Below, piece by piece: positions 1-10,383 of a DNA stretch of 64,000 nt; positions within the stretch are counted from its first letter, which is position 1, and each line of letters starts with the position of its first letter. A program made the position numbers and the translations under genes. The notes beneath the pieces are model-generated. The model worked only from the letters and a program-made list of their open reading frames with translations, made no database searches and was not told where the DNA came from. This stretch comes from Hexactinellida sp. DTS-2022 (lineage: Eukaryota; Porifera; Hexactinellida). The DNA is taken from positions 1,516,001-1,580,000 of the forward strand of contig JAPNXP010000001.1 of NCBI GenBank assembly GCA_028753945.1. Direction: 5' to 3'.

Positions 1-1
1 T

Positions 2-88
2 AGAGACACTTATCTCCAGATGGAAGATGTATACTATGGTGATGATCTGTCTGAAGTTGTTACGACATCAAATGAGTCGATTTTTTAG
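2..88 (+). CDS. possible 3' end of an unidentified CDS (partial)
   Basis: From the window edge an open frame of 28 codons runs to a TAG at 86-88. Its composition (acidic, containing MEDVYYGDDLSEVV and ending NESIF) looks like a protein C-terminus rather than AT-rich noise. It is followed by an (AT)n run near 117-130. Nothing identifies the protein, and the upstream part lies outside the window, so this could be a chance frame. Confidence 0.3.
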   Translation, partial: RDTYLQMEDVYYGDDLSEVVTTSNESIF

Positions 89-693
89 AAGATTTTTTAT
101 CTATTTATTTTTGTATATATATATATATATAGCATGGATATCAGTGACAAATATTTACATATTTCTGGAGGTTTGTTTTATCATTACAATCATATAACTT
201 ATATTAGTTTTTCAATCTATTGGAGAAGGCGGGCCTGTTGGGGGGCACAGGCGACGATAATTTTAAACTTTGGAATAAATTATTTAATTTGACTTTTACC
301 CCCCGATATACCTTTGCCGGGCTGTGAGGACCAACAATACAACTTTATATAATTTTGGACTGAAGTGTAATGAATGCACAAATTATTTAACCTTCTCTGT
401 GTCAAGATAGTAGGTTTCATAATTCAAATGAATTAGGTTTGTGATAATGAGGTGAAAACGCCCAAATATTTACAAACCTTTCTTGTGAACTCGCAATTTT
501 CTTGATTAATTAATTAATTATTTTAGGACTTAGTTTGCATTTTAAAATTAGAATTATATTGTATTGTATATTTCCGGATTAGGCTACTAGTAGTCCAGAA
601 ATGTATTTTCTATACAAATCTACCTCTTGGGCTGAGACTCAATGGTGGCCTCTCCCCTAATGCTTTCTTTATTCCTATGTAGCTAGGTACGAG
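89..693. other. AT-rich intergenic region upstream of SZT2
   Basis: No supported gene. There is a short AT dinucleotide run at about 117-130. Around 236-300 a short frame reads GGTGDDNFKLWN, which resembles one WD-repeat blade, but it meets stops within about 30 codons. At most it is a decayed WD40 fragment. The SZT2 promoter and 5' UTR presumably lie in the last few hundred bases, with no recognisable element. Confidence 0.4.
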
Positions 694-3600
694 ATGACAG
701 CTCTATCAGAGCCGACAGAGTTTGTGTATTATCCAGGAGACAGTGCTGAGGTGCTCTGTTGGTCTGAACCCGCTACGGTTAGGGAATTAGTTCTATTTAT
801 ATCTCATCTCTCTCAAACCCAGTCAGATAAAGGGTGCGTGGAAAAACTTAACTTTCCTTCTTCTTACTACCTCGTACACACTAAGTGTAGTTTGGTGGTT
901 GCACTAGACCTCAGCAGTTATATGTTTGTTCTGTTACGTAACCAGTCGAGCTATCTGTTGCTCTCACTTCTCCAGCGCCTGACTCACGTCCTGAAACAGC
1001 TCTGCGAGAACACCCTAATCGGATCTGAGGAGAGAGAACCTGTTATTGTACTCACTTTCATTATCTTCTCATTCGACAGGTCGAACACTGGGTTATTCTC
1101 CAAGGTTTTATTCCAGAAACTTGAACTGAGACAGAATACGGTAACCGAGTTAAGCGAGGAGATATATTCCGCAGTTTTGAGTTTTTATGGAAGTATGGAA
1201 TGCAGATCCCTTGAAACTTCGAACTCTCCGACTGCACAGAGCTCACTAGCAGACGTCCTGCAGCTGTGCATATACTCGTTTAACTTCCTTCCCTCTAATC
1301 AACACAGACACATACTCATGGCCTCACTGCCCATCATAGACTTCCCAGACATGCCAGCTAAGAACTACATCGTGACTCAGCTCCTGGAGAACCGTATCTC
1401 CTGTTCCTTTCTCTCCCCCCAGCCCTCCCAAGAGCTAGCCAGTCTCGGGTATTTGCCAAACTATTCTGCCATTCGATTCGTAGCGCGAGTCTCGCAAGGA
1501 GCTGTGTTCCATCCTGAAACTCAACCTTCAAGTTATTCTATTTCTGCCGATTCTAATAGTATATTGAATATTTTCCAAAAGTTGATTCTCACTACTTACT
1601 TCCAAACAAAGTGTGACAAGAATTACCTGATTGAATCTATATCTAGCAACAGTTATCCGCTCTACTCTAACAAGAGCGCATCATCCAAACCTGATGTGTT
1701 GCAGGTGTGCACACCTGCATCCCACCTGCTCACCTCTCTATTCCAGATCGGGTTCTGTTTGGATCCTGACGCATGCGACACTGTAGCTATCCAGCTGTCG
1801 AGACCATGGGATGAATCTACAGTGATATACATACAGCTTTCTGAGTTTAATTCTCAGGCAAAATCGCTTCCCTTGGAAGTGTACATTTCCTATTCTACTA
1901 ACCAACTTAGGCTGTTGGATATACAAGATTACTGTGTAGACTCTCGTAATAGAGATACGCTGACGTTTAGAACACAGCAAGTCGAAGTGTTTAGACAGTT
2001 CTACAAAGAATTGAGGCACAGGATTACTATTCTAGACCGTATCTACAATTCTAATTTAACTGTCGATGCTCACTCCTCTCTTATCGATGACTCCGTGACT
2101 GATCAACAGGAGCATTCTAAGAGACATCACCAATTCGGCCCTCTTAAATTGAAAGCGATCCTTCAGAACAAAGTTCAGCAGTGGCACACCTGGATGACCT
2201 CTTGTGTATTTCACCTCTCTCTGCAGACCCCCGGAGACAGCGACTTTATACACACAGCCCTGATTAAGTGGGGAGGCATTGAGGTAGGGGGCAGAGACTT
2301 CTACGTTGTTCAGTTCGAAGAGAATGAGAATTTCTGCTTTGTATCACTCGATGTTTCTTGTCCCCCCTTACTGAATCTTTATTTTGGTTTTCATTTCTCT
2401 CTCAGTAGAACCGAAATTAATGTAAAACTCGACACCTTTGTACAGAATATTCGAAATTATTTTAACGTACTAACCCCTAAAAGAAAACGTTCCAAATCAT
2501 ATCCCGATTCCCCCTTTGCTTTCAAGATTCCTTACCAGTTCCATACACGTGATATAGCAGATATTTTCCGTTTCAATTTCAAGAGAAATGGATTCATATC
2601 CTATGACATTATAAAGTGTTACTTTATTTCTCGATGTTTCTCTTTCCCTATGAATCCTGTAGGAGAAGAAGATCGCAAACTATTGCTACAAGTGGCTAAG
2701 CTATTCGTTATGAATAAAGTTAATGAAGGCTGGTCTGTTTTCAAATCCAATAGCTATACAACATTGTTCCAACAGTTGACAATCAAGAGTAGTATGAACT
2801 CACAGCACAAGGCTCTAGCATGTTATTTCCTATACCTTGAACAGGTTAAGTACACGTGGCAGCTAAAAGTTGATTTTTTTCTCGAACCGATAAAGGAATC
2901 TATATTCTCCAATAATCTCGATTTAAACAAAACGTCTACGATGGAACTTTTTGATGAGGTGGCTACTGTAGATATGAAAATGTTGGAGTGTGCATTGAAC
3001 TTCTCTACCATAGGATTTGGTTGCCAGACGAGTTTCGTTCCTAACTTGGAATGTTTACTTAGCAATTGTTCTACTCTCATATTTGACGCGCCGCTCTTTC
3101 TCGAGCAGGGCCCTCTCGAGGAGAGTCACAGGTTTAACGACCAGATAGTTAGCAGACTCATTGGCAAGCTGACCGACTCGTCCTGTCTGCAAACCAAGAT
3201 TGACGTCACTCTCATGACACTACCGATTTATAACACCATTTCCGAGACAGACCACTACCTAACGAATCTAATTTGTTTCTTCAAAGAACACACAGATATT
3301 CTGAACCGATTATTAATACATAAACTTGAGTTCAGATTTCTATATAAGATTGAGATAGATAGCTCCGAAGCTTATTTTATCGCAATGCCTACCTGCACAC
3401 AGAGCTTATCCCAGCACCTGAAAGATATGCCTAATTACTTCCCACTTCCCGACGTACAAACCTTTCCTATCATTATATACTACGTGGCAGTCGATAGAGT
3501 ATATGAGATACCTTCGTGCTATTTCTATGGAGCTAATAACGGGATGTACGGGCATCCTAGCATGCCGGTTCCGCTCAAGCATTTCCTTACTTACATTCAG

Positions 3601-6600
3601 GGAGAGTTTAACAAGAGTTTCGTAGATGTTGTGCTGTCCTATATTGCTGAGCGTTTGCCTATTGCGCCCACTGTTTTCCAAACCTGTCTCGATTACTGCA
3701 ATCAAGAAAGGTTCCATTCTTCCCTCGACTTAACAACTACGTTAAAGACGCTTTCTACTGTAACGGCTCTGAGGCCCTCTGTTTCTCTCAGTCTGGACAG
3801 ATTCCTCAAAGCCAAGTTGCCCTACTTCATTCCCTGCTCGCAAAAGAAGGGACTGTATTATTTCTCCATTGAGAAATTTGAAAAAATGTGCGAAAGCAAT
3901 ATGAAGTTGCGCGAAAAGATTTCCGTTACAGCTGACGTGAAGATATTTATCCAGCTAAGAACGAGCCTACTGCTTGAGTCCGGCCTGTGCGAGGACATGC
4001 TCCTGGAGGACCTCACTCTCCAGCAACGCTTTCTGCAAGAGGAAAACCCCATCCAGTCCGCTGTCCTGGGAATCGACTGCTACACATTTGATACTCAGCC
4101 TACTGAGTTCTCTATTATAGAGCGAGACAGCGAGAGAGCCTCTTCTTCCGGCAACAAGCAGACGAGTGAGCCGTACCTCTCCCTGCCCATCTCGCACTCC
4201 CGCACCAGCAGCCTCGACAGACGGGACCTCGCGAGGGAGAGTCTGCTCCCCGCGGACGCAGTGGAGGCTCAGATTCTCGTTAAGCTCATCAAGACCAACA
4301 ACAATACCAACTTTAACAACCAAATGTTGGACTTTACTCTGACGCATGACAGCCTGCTGACACATCTATTGGAGGAGACGCAGTGGCAAATAAATGACCT
4401 GACTGTCGCTGCTCTTTCCAACAATCTAACTTCCACTGCTCTCCTCCTGGAGATCGTAGACCACATAAAGCAGGGCGAGGAGCTGGGTAAGCTGACCTGC
4501 ACTATATACTGTCTCCACGAGAATATCACCTACTCGATGCTGGCACTCACGCCAGGAACGAAGGAGAGATTCATGGGGGAGCTGGACAACGGGATTCCGG
4601 GGTTTCGAGCTGACAAGTACGACTCGTACTACAACCTTAAGCTCATGGACGAGTCCTATGCCAGTCTAAGCTACTGGATTGTTATGGAGGTTTGCACCGA
4701 GCTGCCTAAAATAACTTTCTACATCCATTACAACAGCACTGACAGACAGGATTCTGGCCTCTCTTCTCGCTGGCTGTTCGAGCAGGGCAACCGAGCCGTG
4801 GAGTCGGTATGCAGGAAGGTGTTCCAGATCCTGCTCCTGCATGACCTGTACAGCAACAGGATTATGTACTCCCAGCTGTCTGTGGACTACCATCCCCTGG
4901 AGCTGGAGGAGGACGCCCTCTGCTTCTTCCAGTCCAACCTGGCCTGTCCGCACCAGTTCCAGTACTACATACCGGTGCATTGGCGGCTCGGACGCCAGGT
5001 CGCGCAGTCGCTCGCCAAAAAGTATTTGGAGTCCCTCAAGTGCAAGAATGCTAACTCTATTTACATTCTTGAAGAAGACATCGCCACTGATAGGATATAC
5101 TACATGTACATTAACACTGTTGATAAGGACACCGTGGGGACTGTGCTTAGTCTGCTTGAGAGCCGACTGGGCAGGGCCGAGGACGTTCTTCTGAGATTCG
5201 ATGTCTACGGGGTCCACACGCCAAGCAAACGCTACCAGGAATTAGTATTCAACAATATAGAAGATAAAATGTATAACGAGATCCTAACTAAGCTGTGTGA
5301 CTCGTTTAGCCAACAAGCAAATATCCAATTATTCGCGCAAGACGTGACCTTCCTACAGCCAGAGGCTAAAGTGGACAAACCAGAGGAAACTGCCACATTC
5401 TTTCTGCCCACTTTTGTTGAATTGAACCTGAGTAGCTTTGTGTACTATCTATTTCAGTATATTCACTCCACGTGCACACGTCTGAAGAAGAAGTGCTTTG
5501 CTCATGACGTATTCTTTCAACTCCCCTCCAACTATCCAGAGTGCAATTTAGTAGACTTAAGCGAGAATTTTTTCATTTCCGCTGAGCGGCCTATTCAGAC
5601 TCGTAGCATTATTCTAATAGGCGTTATCCTGGTTGAGAGTGCGAGTAGCAAGCCTCTCTCATTCAAGCAAGCCTTAGGGATAAAGCCTCAATCTTCCCCT
5701 TCAACATTTGATGCCGTTCTATCGGAGCTAGCGGGTTCTAGAGAGTTCGATAGCCGCTATAAAATCAGTGTTATGATGTGGCAACACGGAAATGCTGATT
5801 GCGAGAAGATGCGCGATAAAATCCTCAGTCATTGCTCTGCCGCCCTCTTTGATTTTGTTGTTGAGTATTACTTTCTGAGAATACCTTACTCGCCTAGATT
5901 TGAGTGTTATTGTGAAGTGCTGATTAAGACCAGCCTTGAGGCATCGCCAGTTGTTCACAAGGAACAGAGGACGAAGTCTACTTCAATGGGGGCTGTACAA
6001 CCCGACTCCAGAGACGATACTCCGTATGTGGACTTGCTGCTAAGCTACTGCTCTGGCGACTCCGCACAAGACAAATATGCCAATCCACTTGATCAAGAGT
6101 TCATAAAGGGCATTGAGTATTTCACTATCCACACTAGTAACTATAATACATCAACATTAAAGCGTTTGACAGGTGATCTACCTGGTACATTCACAGTCTC
6201 GCGGTTTTTCTCACTCCTCTTGAAACATTTGAACCCAATCTGTCGCTCTTTTGAATTCACTCAAGATCTCTTCCAGCAAGAATCAGAAGAAATCAATCGT
6301 TATTATAAAATAAATATTAATTCTATGTTAACCGATCCTCAGTCTATTTTCCCTACTAATCGATTCATTTTGATAATGCGTAGTCCTTACCATTGGTTAC
6401 AATGTAATAATACAATCGGAGAAGCGCGAGGCAAAAGAATTATTTCCAAGAAGATAGCTCACTTATCTTCTCACTCAACAGTTCTCAAGTACCCACTTGA
6501 TCCAAACAGTGAGAACCTTTCCCGTGATGAGCCATTCTTCGACACATTCAGGCAGTATAATTCTGATGACGTCATACCGCGACAATCCTTTATTTTATTC

Positions 6601-8493
6601 AGTGTTTGTGATAAGACTGTGGCTTGTTGTTCTTATAATTGCTCCAAGACTATCACAACTCAGCTAACTGATACCTTTCATTCAATTCTAACTCTGATAA
6701 GACAAGAAGTGATTATTTGGAATTCTATCATTGAGCTGAAGGAAGTTAGGTGTATTCGGGAGTTTGTAATGTCTGAAGAAGTGAGGCACGCTTTCCTAAC
6801 TGTTTTCAAGCAAACTGTCCACTCTTTTTCTATTGAAGAACTTCTTGAAAAGCTAAATCTAAATCGAATCAGTACTAATATCTGCGACTTTCGTCACTTC
6901 TCTGCTGACCTAAATCTTATGATTATTCAATACCTGAACATCCTCAGAAGAAACTATGTTCTCACTTTTCTGAATAAATCTAAGATTCCACTGGGAATGG
7001 AAATGAAAGATATCGAAAATATCCTCTCTAGTTCCACCTGTATATACCATACTGCAGGAGATCTACAAATTGTTCAGTACATCAGAAAGAGAAACTTTGA
7101 ATTTACCTGTCCACATGTCTTCTATAGATCTGTGTCCATCTTCCCTACCTGCCACAAGAAGAATTCTCAGCTCAACCATTCATTCCTCTACAGCTATGTG
7201 ACTCAGCTCAGCCTGTCCGGGTTCATTCTCATTCTCGTTAACGCCGCAGTCGAAAATCAATATGAACTGTATTTGTATTTTAATCTCGAATATACGGGTG
7301 TTGTTTTAAAACTCTGTTTAGAACAAACTCATTTCAGTATACAGCTGTTCGCTACTTCTTTGGTGATGTTAGATGAAATGATTGCTGAATCCCTCAGGCA
7401 CGTTCTACCTACTATCTCTATTCTGTCTTTCGAGAAAGATTTCTTTCTTGGTTACGTACACTCTCTGTTAGCTATTTCCAATAACAACCAATCGGTATGT
7501 TTAATTGCAGTCATAAATTCAATCATTTGCAATTCTCTGGATCGATTTGGGTTCCATTCAGTTCAAAAACTTAACGTTTCTTCAAAAAATACACATATTG
7601 TTGACACTATTGAATATATTATCAAACACGCCTCAGATTTTGGAGTATGTCATCTCTTGTGTACCAAATGCAACCAGTCCTTGTTAGTATATTCCCTCTC
7701 GGACAATCCCAGCCAATCTAACCAATATTTACATTTATTCAATTCATTCCCTCAACTGAAGTGCTTTTTAATAGAATATGAGATATCTTTTATTTTTGAC
7801 TTAAAAACTTTAAATAAACAATCCCTAAATACTCGCACATTCGATGTTTACGTCGTAATAATAAACAAAAAGAGTCTTACAACAAATTATTTCAATTCTT
7901 CTCCTCTCTATGCGCACTCTATGTCGTCTGATAAATGTAGCCTTGAGTTCGATTTTCAATTGTGTTGTCAAATATTTATCGATTGTCTCCTTGAGCTGGC
8001 GAATTTGCAACAGAAGAAAGAAGTTGTCTTTCAATTGTTTATTTCTAACATCAAGATTACAGGTCGCCGTGGGAAATTAAATCATCATGATATTTCAATC
8101 TTTGAACAGTCCATACATTCCTACCCGATCATGGATATATTGCCTTCGAACATTGATATCAAACTGACAGCAAAAAGGGGAAGATTAACAGATTTTTTGA
8201 AGAGAAAAGACCCCTCGCTCCCTGGCTTATTTGTAACCAGTAGTCAGAAAAATGACTTTTCAATTTATCTATTCATTTCATCCCGAGATGAACGTGCTAA
8301 TAATTTTTTGATTTGTTTCTTTTCAACTTTAAACGGATTCAATGAAGGGATTAAGCTTTTTCATCACTTCTTGCATCAATCTAATTCTCTGAACGAACAA
8401 CAAATTCAGGTTGTGCTTTTTAATTATTTCAATAACGAATTAGAAATATTTGTGAAAGCCTTTAAAATCTTCACATCACATATATTCAAATAA
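694..8493 (+). CDS. SZT2: KICSTOR complex subunit SZT2-like, single exon
   Basis: A 2599-aa uninterrupted frame. SZT2 is the large scaffold of KICSTOR, which holds GATOR1 on the lysosome so that mTORC1 is shut off when amino acids are scarce. The N-terminal 280 residues follow the SZT2 order: a segment on keeping to ELDLS-type strands (VALDLSSYMF), then LPSNQHRHIL, then SCSFL and LGYLPN before a FVARVSQG strand, matching the vertebrate LPSNSSAGII / ACSFVQVGG / FGHVPN region. A later conserved block around residues 1200-1290 (HLLEETQWQINDL) corresponds to the NEIRWLLEDEM region. It is shorter than the roughly 3400 aa of vertebrate SZT2, with less low-complexity linker. The start is the first ATG after in-frame stops. 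The protein is divergent but reads cleanly to its stop. No introns are visible, which is remarkable for this gene. Confidence 0.8.
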   Translation: MTALSEPTEFVYYPGDSAEVLCWSEPATVRELVLFISHLSQTQSDKGCVEKLNFPSSYYLVHTKCSLVVALDLSSYMFVLLRNQSSYLLLSLLQRLTHVLKQLCENTLIGSEEREPVIVLTFIIFSFDRSNTGLFSKVLFQKLELRQNTVTELSEEIYSAVLSFYGSMECRSLETSNSPTAQSSLADVLQLCIYSFNFLPSNQHRHILMASLPIIDFPDMPAKNYIVTQLLENRISCSFLSPQPSQELASLGYLPNYSAIRFVARVSQGAVFHPETQPSSYSISADSNSILNIFQKLILTTYFQTKCDKNYLIESISSNSYPLYSNKSASSKPDVLQVCTPASHLLTSLFQIGFCLDPDACDTVAIQLSRPWDESTVIYIQLSEFNSQAKSLPLEVYISYSTNQLRLLDIQDYCVDSRNRDTLTFRTQQVEVFRQFYKELRHRITILDRIYNSNLTVDAHSSLIDDSVTDQQEHSKRHHQFGPLKLKAILQNKVQQWHTWMTSCVFHLSLQTPGDSDFIHTALIKWGGIEVGGRDFYVVQFEENENFCFVSLDVSCPPLLNLYFGFHFSLSRTEINVKLDTFVQNIRNYFNVLTPKRKRSKSYPDSPFAFKIPYQFHTRDIADIFRFNFKRNGFISYDIIKCYFISRCFSFPMNPVGEEDRKLLLQVAKLFVMNKVNEGWSVFKSNSYTTLFQQLTIKSSMNSQHKALACYFLYLEQVKYTWQLKVDFFLEPIKESIFSNNLDLNKTSTMELFDEVATVDMKMLECALNFSTIGFGCQTSFVPNLECLLSNCSTLIFDAPLFLEQGPLEESHRFNDQIVSRLIGKLTDSSCLQTKIDVTLMTLPIYNTISETDHYLTNLICFFKEHTDILNRLLIHKLEFRFLYKIEIDSSEAYFIAMPTCTQSLSQHLKDMPNYFPLPDVQTFPIIIYYVAVDRVYEIPSCYFYGANNGMYGHPSMPVPLKHFLTYIQGEFNKSFVDVVLSYIAERLPIAPTVFQTCLDYCNQERFHSSLDLTTTLKTLSTVTALRPSVSLSLDRFLKAKLPYFIPCSQKKGLYYFSIEKFEKMCESNMKLREKISVTADVKIFIQLRTSLLLESGLCEDMLLEDLTLQQRFLQEENPIQSAVLGIDCYTFDTQPTEFSIIERDSERASSSGNKQTSEPYLSLPISHSRTSSLDRRDLARESLLPADAVEAQILVKLIKTNNNTNFNNQMLDFTLTHDSLLTHLLEETQWQINDLTVAALSNNLTSTALLLEIVDHIKQGEELGKLTCTIYCLHENITYSMLALTPGTKERFMGELDNGIPGFRADKYDSYYNLKLMDESYASLSYWIVMEVCTELPKITFYIHYNSTDRQDSGLSSRWLFEQGNRAVESVCRKVFQILLLHDLYSNRIMYSQLSVDYHPLELEEDALCFFQSNLACPHQFQYYIPVHWRLGRQVAQSLAKKYLESLKCKNANSIYILEEDIATDRIYYMYINTVDKDTVGTVLSLLESRLGRAEDVLLRFDVYGVHTPSKRYQELVFNNIEDKMYNEILTKLCDSFSQQANIQLFAQDVTFLQPEAKVDKPEETATFFLPTFVELNLSSFVYYLFQYIHSTCTRLKKKCFAHDVFFQLPSNYPECNLVDLSENFFISAERPIQTRSIILIGVILVESASSKPLSFKQALGIKPQSSPSTFDAVLSELAGSREFDSRYKISVMMWQHGNADCEKMRDKILSHCSAALFDFVVEYYFLRIPYSPRFECYCEVLIKTSLEASPVVHKEQRTKSTSMGAVQPDSRDDTPYVDLLLSYCSGDSAQDKYANPLDQEFIKGIEYFTIHTSNYNTSTLKRLTGDLPGTFTVSRFFSLLLKHLNPICRSFEFTQDLFQQESEEINRYYKININSMLTDPQSIFPTNRFILIMRSPYHWLQCNNTIGEARGKRIISKKIAHLSSHSTVLKYPLDPNSENLSRDEPFFDTFRQYNSDDVIPRQSFILFSVCDKTVACCSYNCSKTITTQLTDTFHSILTLIRQEVIIWNSIIELKEVRCIREFVMSEEVRHAFLTVFKQTVHSFSIEELLEKLNLNRISTNICDFRHFSADLNLMIIQYLNILRRNYVLTFLNKSKIPLGMEMKDIENILSSSTCIYHTAGDLQIVQYIRKRNFEFTCPHVFYRSVSIFPTCHKKNSQLNHSFLYSYVTQLSLSGFILILVNAAVENQYELYLYFNLEYTGVVLKLCLEQTHFSIQLFATSLVMLDEMIAESLRHVLPTISILSFEKDFFLGYVHSLLAISNNNQSVCLIAVINSIICNSLDRFGFHSVQKLNVSSKNTHIVDTIEYIIKHASDFGVCHLLCTKCNQSLLVYSLSDNPSQSNQYLHLFNSFPQLKCFLIEYEISFIFDLKTLNKQSLNTRTFDVYVVIINKKSLTTNYFNSSPLYAHSMSSDKCSLEFDFQLCCQIFIDCLLELANLQQKKEVVFQLFISNIKITGRRGKLNHHDISIFEQSIHSYPIMDILPSNIDIKLTAKRGRLTDFLKRKDPSLPGLFVTSSQKNDFSIYLFISSRDERANNFLICFFSTLNGFNEGIKLFHHFLHQSNSLNEQQIQVVLFNYFNNELEIFVKAFKIFTSHIFK

Positions 8494-8882
8494 TAATTAT
8501 TAGAATAGTTGCTCCTCAAATATTTTAGTTTTAACTTTTCAAGTTGCCTCGAAGAAACAGATTCAAGACTAGTAGCATTTATTTATTGATTGGTTTTATT
8601 TTATCTGCTTAAATATATTCTGAATTGAAAGTTACATTAAGATTAAAGAATTTATCAAATCTTTATGAAGTTATTTACATTCTCGCTTGTGTACAGTGCA
8701 CCCTCTTTAAATTTATAATCCATATTCCAAATACGTAGTACAATATTTGTGTCTTGAACGTGAACGAAGGATTCAGAACAATTTAATACGCACATATATT
8801 TGCACGAACTATAACAAATTCTCCAATTAAATTAATGGACTACTAATTTATTTAATAATGAATAACATATTTGGCAATTAGA

Positions 8883-9173
8883 ATGTCAAAGGGTATCCAG
8901 GCTATACAGATGGCGCTTAGGAATGCACGAGAACTTCGACTGCACATGTGTCAGACCTCTCCTCAGAGTGAAGGTGTGAGGAAGTTCGTTCGAGATTTCT
9001 ATTTGGAGCTGAAGCTCCGTCATCCTAACTTTCCCATTCTTATCAGAGAATGCGAAGGCACTCCGGCCAGAGTCTACATCAGATTTGACAAGGGCGTGGA
9101 GAAGTCGGCCTCGCTTGACAGCCAGAACAAAGACCAAGTTGTTGTTAGCATAGAACAACTGCTTTCTAGTTGA
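8883..9173 (+). CDS. NDUFA2: NADH dehydrogenase 1 alpha subcomplex subunit 2 (complex I B8)
   Basis: A 96-aa protein with the thioredoxin-fold (L51/S25/CI-B8) domain. It is a nuclear-encoded accessory subunit of mitochondrial complex I, on the matrix arm. Diagnostic stretches are ELRLHMCQTSPQSEGVRKF near the N-terminus and PILIRECEG in the middle, matching the animal IHLCQRSPGSQGVRDF and PILIRECS blocks. Length is normal for the family (about 99 aa). The reading frame extends four codons upstream only through a TTG, so the ATG at 8883 is taken as the start. The gene lies about 390 bp downstream of SZT2 on the same strand. An AATAAA polyadenylation signal lies at 9276-9281, about 100 bp after the stop. 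There is no intron. Confidence 0.93.
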   Translation: MSKGIQAIQMALRNARELRLHMCQTSPQSEGVRKFVRDFYLELKLRHPNFPILIRECEGTPARVYIRFDKGVEKSASLDSQNKDQVVVSIEQLLSS

Positions 9174-9275
9174 CTTTCTTATTTGCTTGGTTTACATTCA
9201 TACATGTTTATTGATTAAGTTATTGAGATAATCAATAGTGGGAAATTGTGTTCCACTTTTTTAGCATATTAACTT

Positions 9276-9281
9276 AATAAA
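9276..9281 (+). promoter_or_regulatory. polyadenylation signal of NDUFA2
   Basis: AATAAA about 103 bp downstream of the NDUFA2 stop, at a suitable distance for 3' end formation. Confidence 0.5.
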
Positions 9282-9590
9282 CCTAATAGCATTAGTCTAT
9301 TAGCATGCGGATTTAGAACTTGTTCCAATCCATTATTTCAGTAGTATACCTCTAATAACAAAAGTCGATGTGCTGTTAATTAAGTGCCCCTATTGAGACT
9401 CGTTAGAACGAACATAGTTAATTATTATGGAGCGACTGTCCCAATGGGTGTGGACATATCTCCAGGGAGGAAACTTGCAGTGCTGTTATATACGTATGCT
9501 AATTTTAGAACCTTGTTGTTACAAACTGGGTAGCCACTTTTCTTAAGCAAAATTGATATTCATTGTATTTACAAAAAGCGAAAAGATTAC

Positions 9591-9594
9591 ATGT
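9591..9594. repeat. target-site duplication ATGT, left copy
   Basis: ATGT immediately precedes the left TIR (CACGGG...). The same four bases follow the right TIR at 13262-13265. The 4-bp duplication fits Chapaev-type transposition. Confidence 0.75.
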
Positions 9595-9954
9595 CACGGG
9601 TGTAATTTCTTTACGAAAAAAATGAAAAAATTATCAACGCATAAGAGTCATTGAACTATGTAATGCAATGTTCAGTATGTAAGAAAATGCAATTTACTAA
9701 TCCCTGTGACGTCAGGAAAAAATTGCCCATAATATTTAATTTATGCCACTTTTTATTAGTATATAGTTTGGCAAACTAGCCAAAAAATGCTAATTTGTAT
9801 TCAAACATTGGGTTTTTAAACTTTATTATATCGATACCATATACGGTGTCAATGAGTGGATAAATTTATTCAATCTAACATACCATTTCAAAAAATATAC
9901 TAATTTATTTCTCAATGTCGGACGTTTTTGAACGTCCCCCTCTTTATTTTATTT
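9595..9954 (+). repeat. left terminal inverted repeat of the RAG1-N-like transposon
   Basis: 360 bp, starting CACGGGTGTAATTTCTTT. Positions 1-7 (CACGGGT), an 11-bp spacer and an A-rich ACGAAAAAA resemble a recombination-signal heptamer/12-spacer/nonamer layout. Near the inner edge is a short hairpin, GGACGTTTTTGAACGTCC, mirrored in the other TIR. Confidence 0.85.
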
Positions 9955-10383
9955 TTTCTGAATAGTTATTATATATCATTAACTGTAATATTTAAAACGT
10001 TATTATCGAATAGAAAGCCATGTATTTATATACTGTACGTACCCAGTGCTAAACTTTGATTGTGTATTCTGGTAAACATAACTCTCGAAATTTATATTTA
10101 TTATCCATTTCTATTATTGTTTACAATTACAAAGTAGTGTATAAGGAATCGTACATGTGAATCCATTGAACTAGAAACTGTAATATAATATTATTTACCT
10201 GAAAACTAAAAATTTACATCGCTCTATTCTCTATATCATGCTTATGATTACTGATTATAATTGACAATTCAACCATTTGAAATACATACTGCTTTTTGAT
10301 TATTCTAGATATAACGGTAATACAACATACATATATTGATATTTCGACATTCAGTCTTAATTATTATTTCTGAATTTTTCCAT

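Noticed and set aside
241-300. WD40 gene fragment upstream of SZT2
   Set aside because: Only one blade-like stretch followed by stops; too short to call.
4841-5194. 117-codon plus-strand frame and several minus-strand frames inside SZT2
   Set aside because: Out-of-frame shadows of the conserved SZT2 coding sequence with no family features.
8871-8882. Four-residue extension of NDUFA2
   Set aside because: Starts with TTG; the ATG at 8883 gives the normal length.
10336-10383. N-terminal extension of the transposase
   Set aside because: It begins with TTG, not ATG, and shows no family similarity; the first ATG is 10384.
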